From the NCBI RefSeq assembly GCF_002563715.1, contig NZ_PDJJ01000001.1:3534001-3598000 (forward strand): a stretch of 64,000 nucleotides of DNA, given 5' to 3'. Source of the stretch: Isoptericola jiangsuensis (GTDB lineage: Bacteria; Actinomycetota; Actinomycetes; Actinomycetales; Cellulomonadaceae). The notes beneath the pieces are model-generated. The model had not been told where the DNA came from. It saw only the letters and a list, made by a program, of their open reading frames with translations, and searched no databases. This document shows positions 63,831 through 64,000 of the stretch, one piece after another. Made by a program: the position numbers and the translations under genes. The stretch's first letter is position 1; each line of letters begins with the position of its first letter.

Positions 63831-64000
63831 GCTGACTCGCGCACAACTGCGCTGAGTCGCGTCGGAGAGCGCTGAGTGGCGGGGTTCTGCGCTGAGTCGC
63901 GTCGGAGAGCGCTGACTCGCCAGACGGTGCGCTGACTCGCGGAGTTCTGCGCTGAGAGGCGGGGTTCTGTGCTGAGTGGCGAAGTTCTGCGCTGAGTCGC
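63831..64000. repeat. 20-bp-step array, inverted orientation (9 units, cut by window edge)
   Basis: GCTGAGTCGC or close variants (GCTGACTCGC, GCTGAGTGGC, GCTGAGAGGC) begin at 63831, 63851, 63871, 63891, 63911, 63931, 63951, 63971 and 63991, exactly 20 bp apart. The spacer decamers are semi-conserved, often GGGGTTCTGC or GTCGGAGAGC. The array continues past the window. Confidence 0.92.

Noticed and set aside
59776-63855. Plus-strand open frame of more than 1300 codons
   Set aside because: It lies opposite well-supported genes (GT2 synthase, LLM oxidoreductase, DsbA-like protein), is rich in Arg/Pro/Val/His and has no domain. Such frames arise from GC-rich third positions on the other strand.
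63563-64000. CRISPR array
   Set aside because: The conserved part is only about 10 bases with semi-conserved 10-base spacers, the units occur in both orientations, and no cas genes are near.

Overview
The window is very GC-rich, densely packed actinobacterial DNA. GTG starts, ATGA/GTGA overlaps between genes, leaderless promoters, a dnaX/recR/DUF5063/lysC-asd housekeeping block, a GH6 cellulase behind a CelR-type operator and a GH81 beta-1,3-glucanase point to the Cellulomonas group or a close relative in the Micrococcales. The genus is an inference, not a reading.

Layout. 1-8.6 kb: fructan/sucrose-type utilisation, with a secreted GH32 enzyme (cut by the left edge), a second five-bladed-propeller hydrolase, a binding-protein ABC importer, two LacI repressors and a PfkB fructokinase. 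8.9-14.6 kb: tyrosine phosphatase, DUF1992, serine hydrolase, HdeD, FAD reductase and a DUF4232 protein. 14.6-19.9 kb: a SigK regulon made of dipZ, a fasciclin lipoprotein and sigK-rskA. All three transcription units carry the same CCATCC-N15-CCGAAC promoter. 20.1-28.5 kb: a DUF559 gene between two long hairpins, aromatic-pathway DAHP synthase with a WYW leader peptide, NUDIX, a glutamine amidotransferase, two ABC exporters and a YtrA-type GntR regulator with its palindromic operator. 28.7-33.3 kb: asd, lysC (with an internal beta-subunit start), TSUP permease, DUF5063 and recR. 33.4-45.4 kb: NarL-type two-component system plus ABC exporter, serine hydrolase, NUDIX, a very long dnaX, and a TetR/ABC operon.

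45.7-49.1 kb holds the most unusual locus: a tight six-gene operon with two DUF2589 proteins, a related companion, a winged-helix protein, a small protein and a last gene whose fold pattern (GGH and GGCS motifs 52 residues apart) suggests a caspase/CHAT-like protease. No described system that I know has this composition. 49.1-52.3 kb: metQ-metN-metI methionine importer with a possible Cys-rich leader peptide. 52.5-52.8 kb: SRP RNA and tRNA-Ser(GGA). 52.9-56.7 kb: GH6 cellulase, small conserved proteins and uracil permease. 56.8-61.4 kb: a three-gene operon of processive GT2 synthase, HlyD-like adaptor and GH81 lipoprotein, best read as a curdlan-type beta-1,3-glucan locus. 61.7-63.6 kb: LLM oxidoreductase, a Rv2466c-like DsbA protein and a small membrane protein.

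A second unusual signal is a family of intergenic arrays built from a GAGTCAGCGC-like decamer repeated at exact 20-bp (rarely 10-bp) steps. They occur near 27.9, 28.7, 51.0, 63.6 and 63.9 kb, always forward on the left and inverted on the right. I found no coding, CRISPR or known-element explanation for them.
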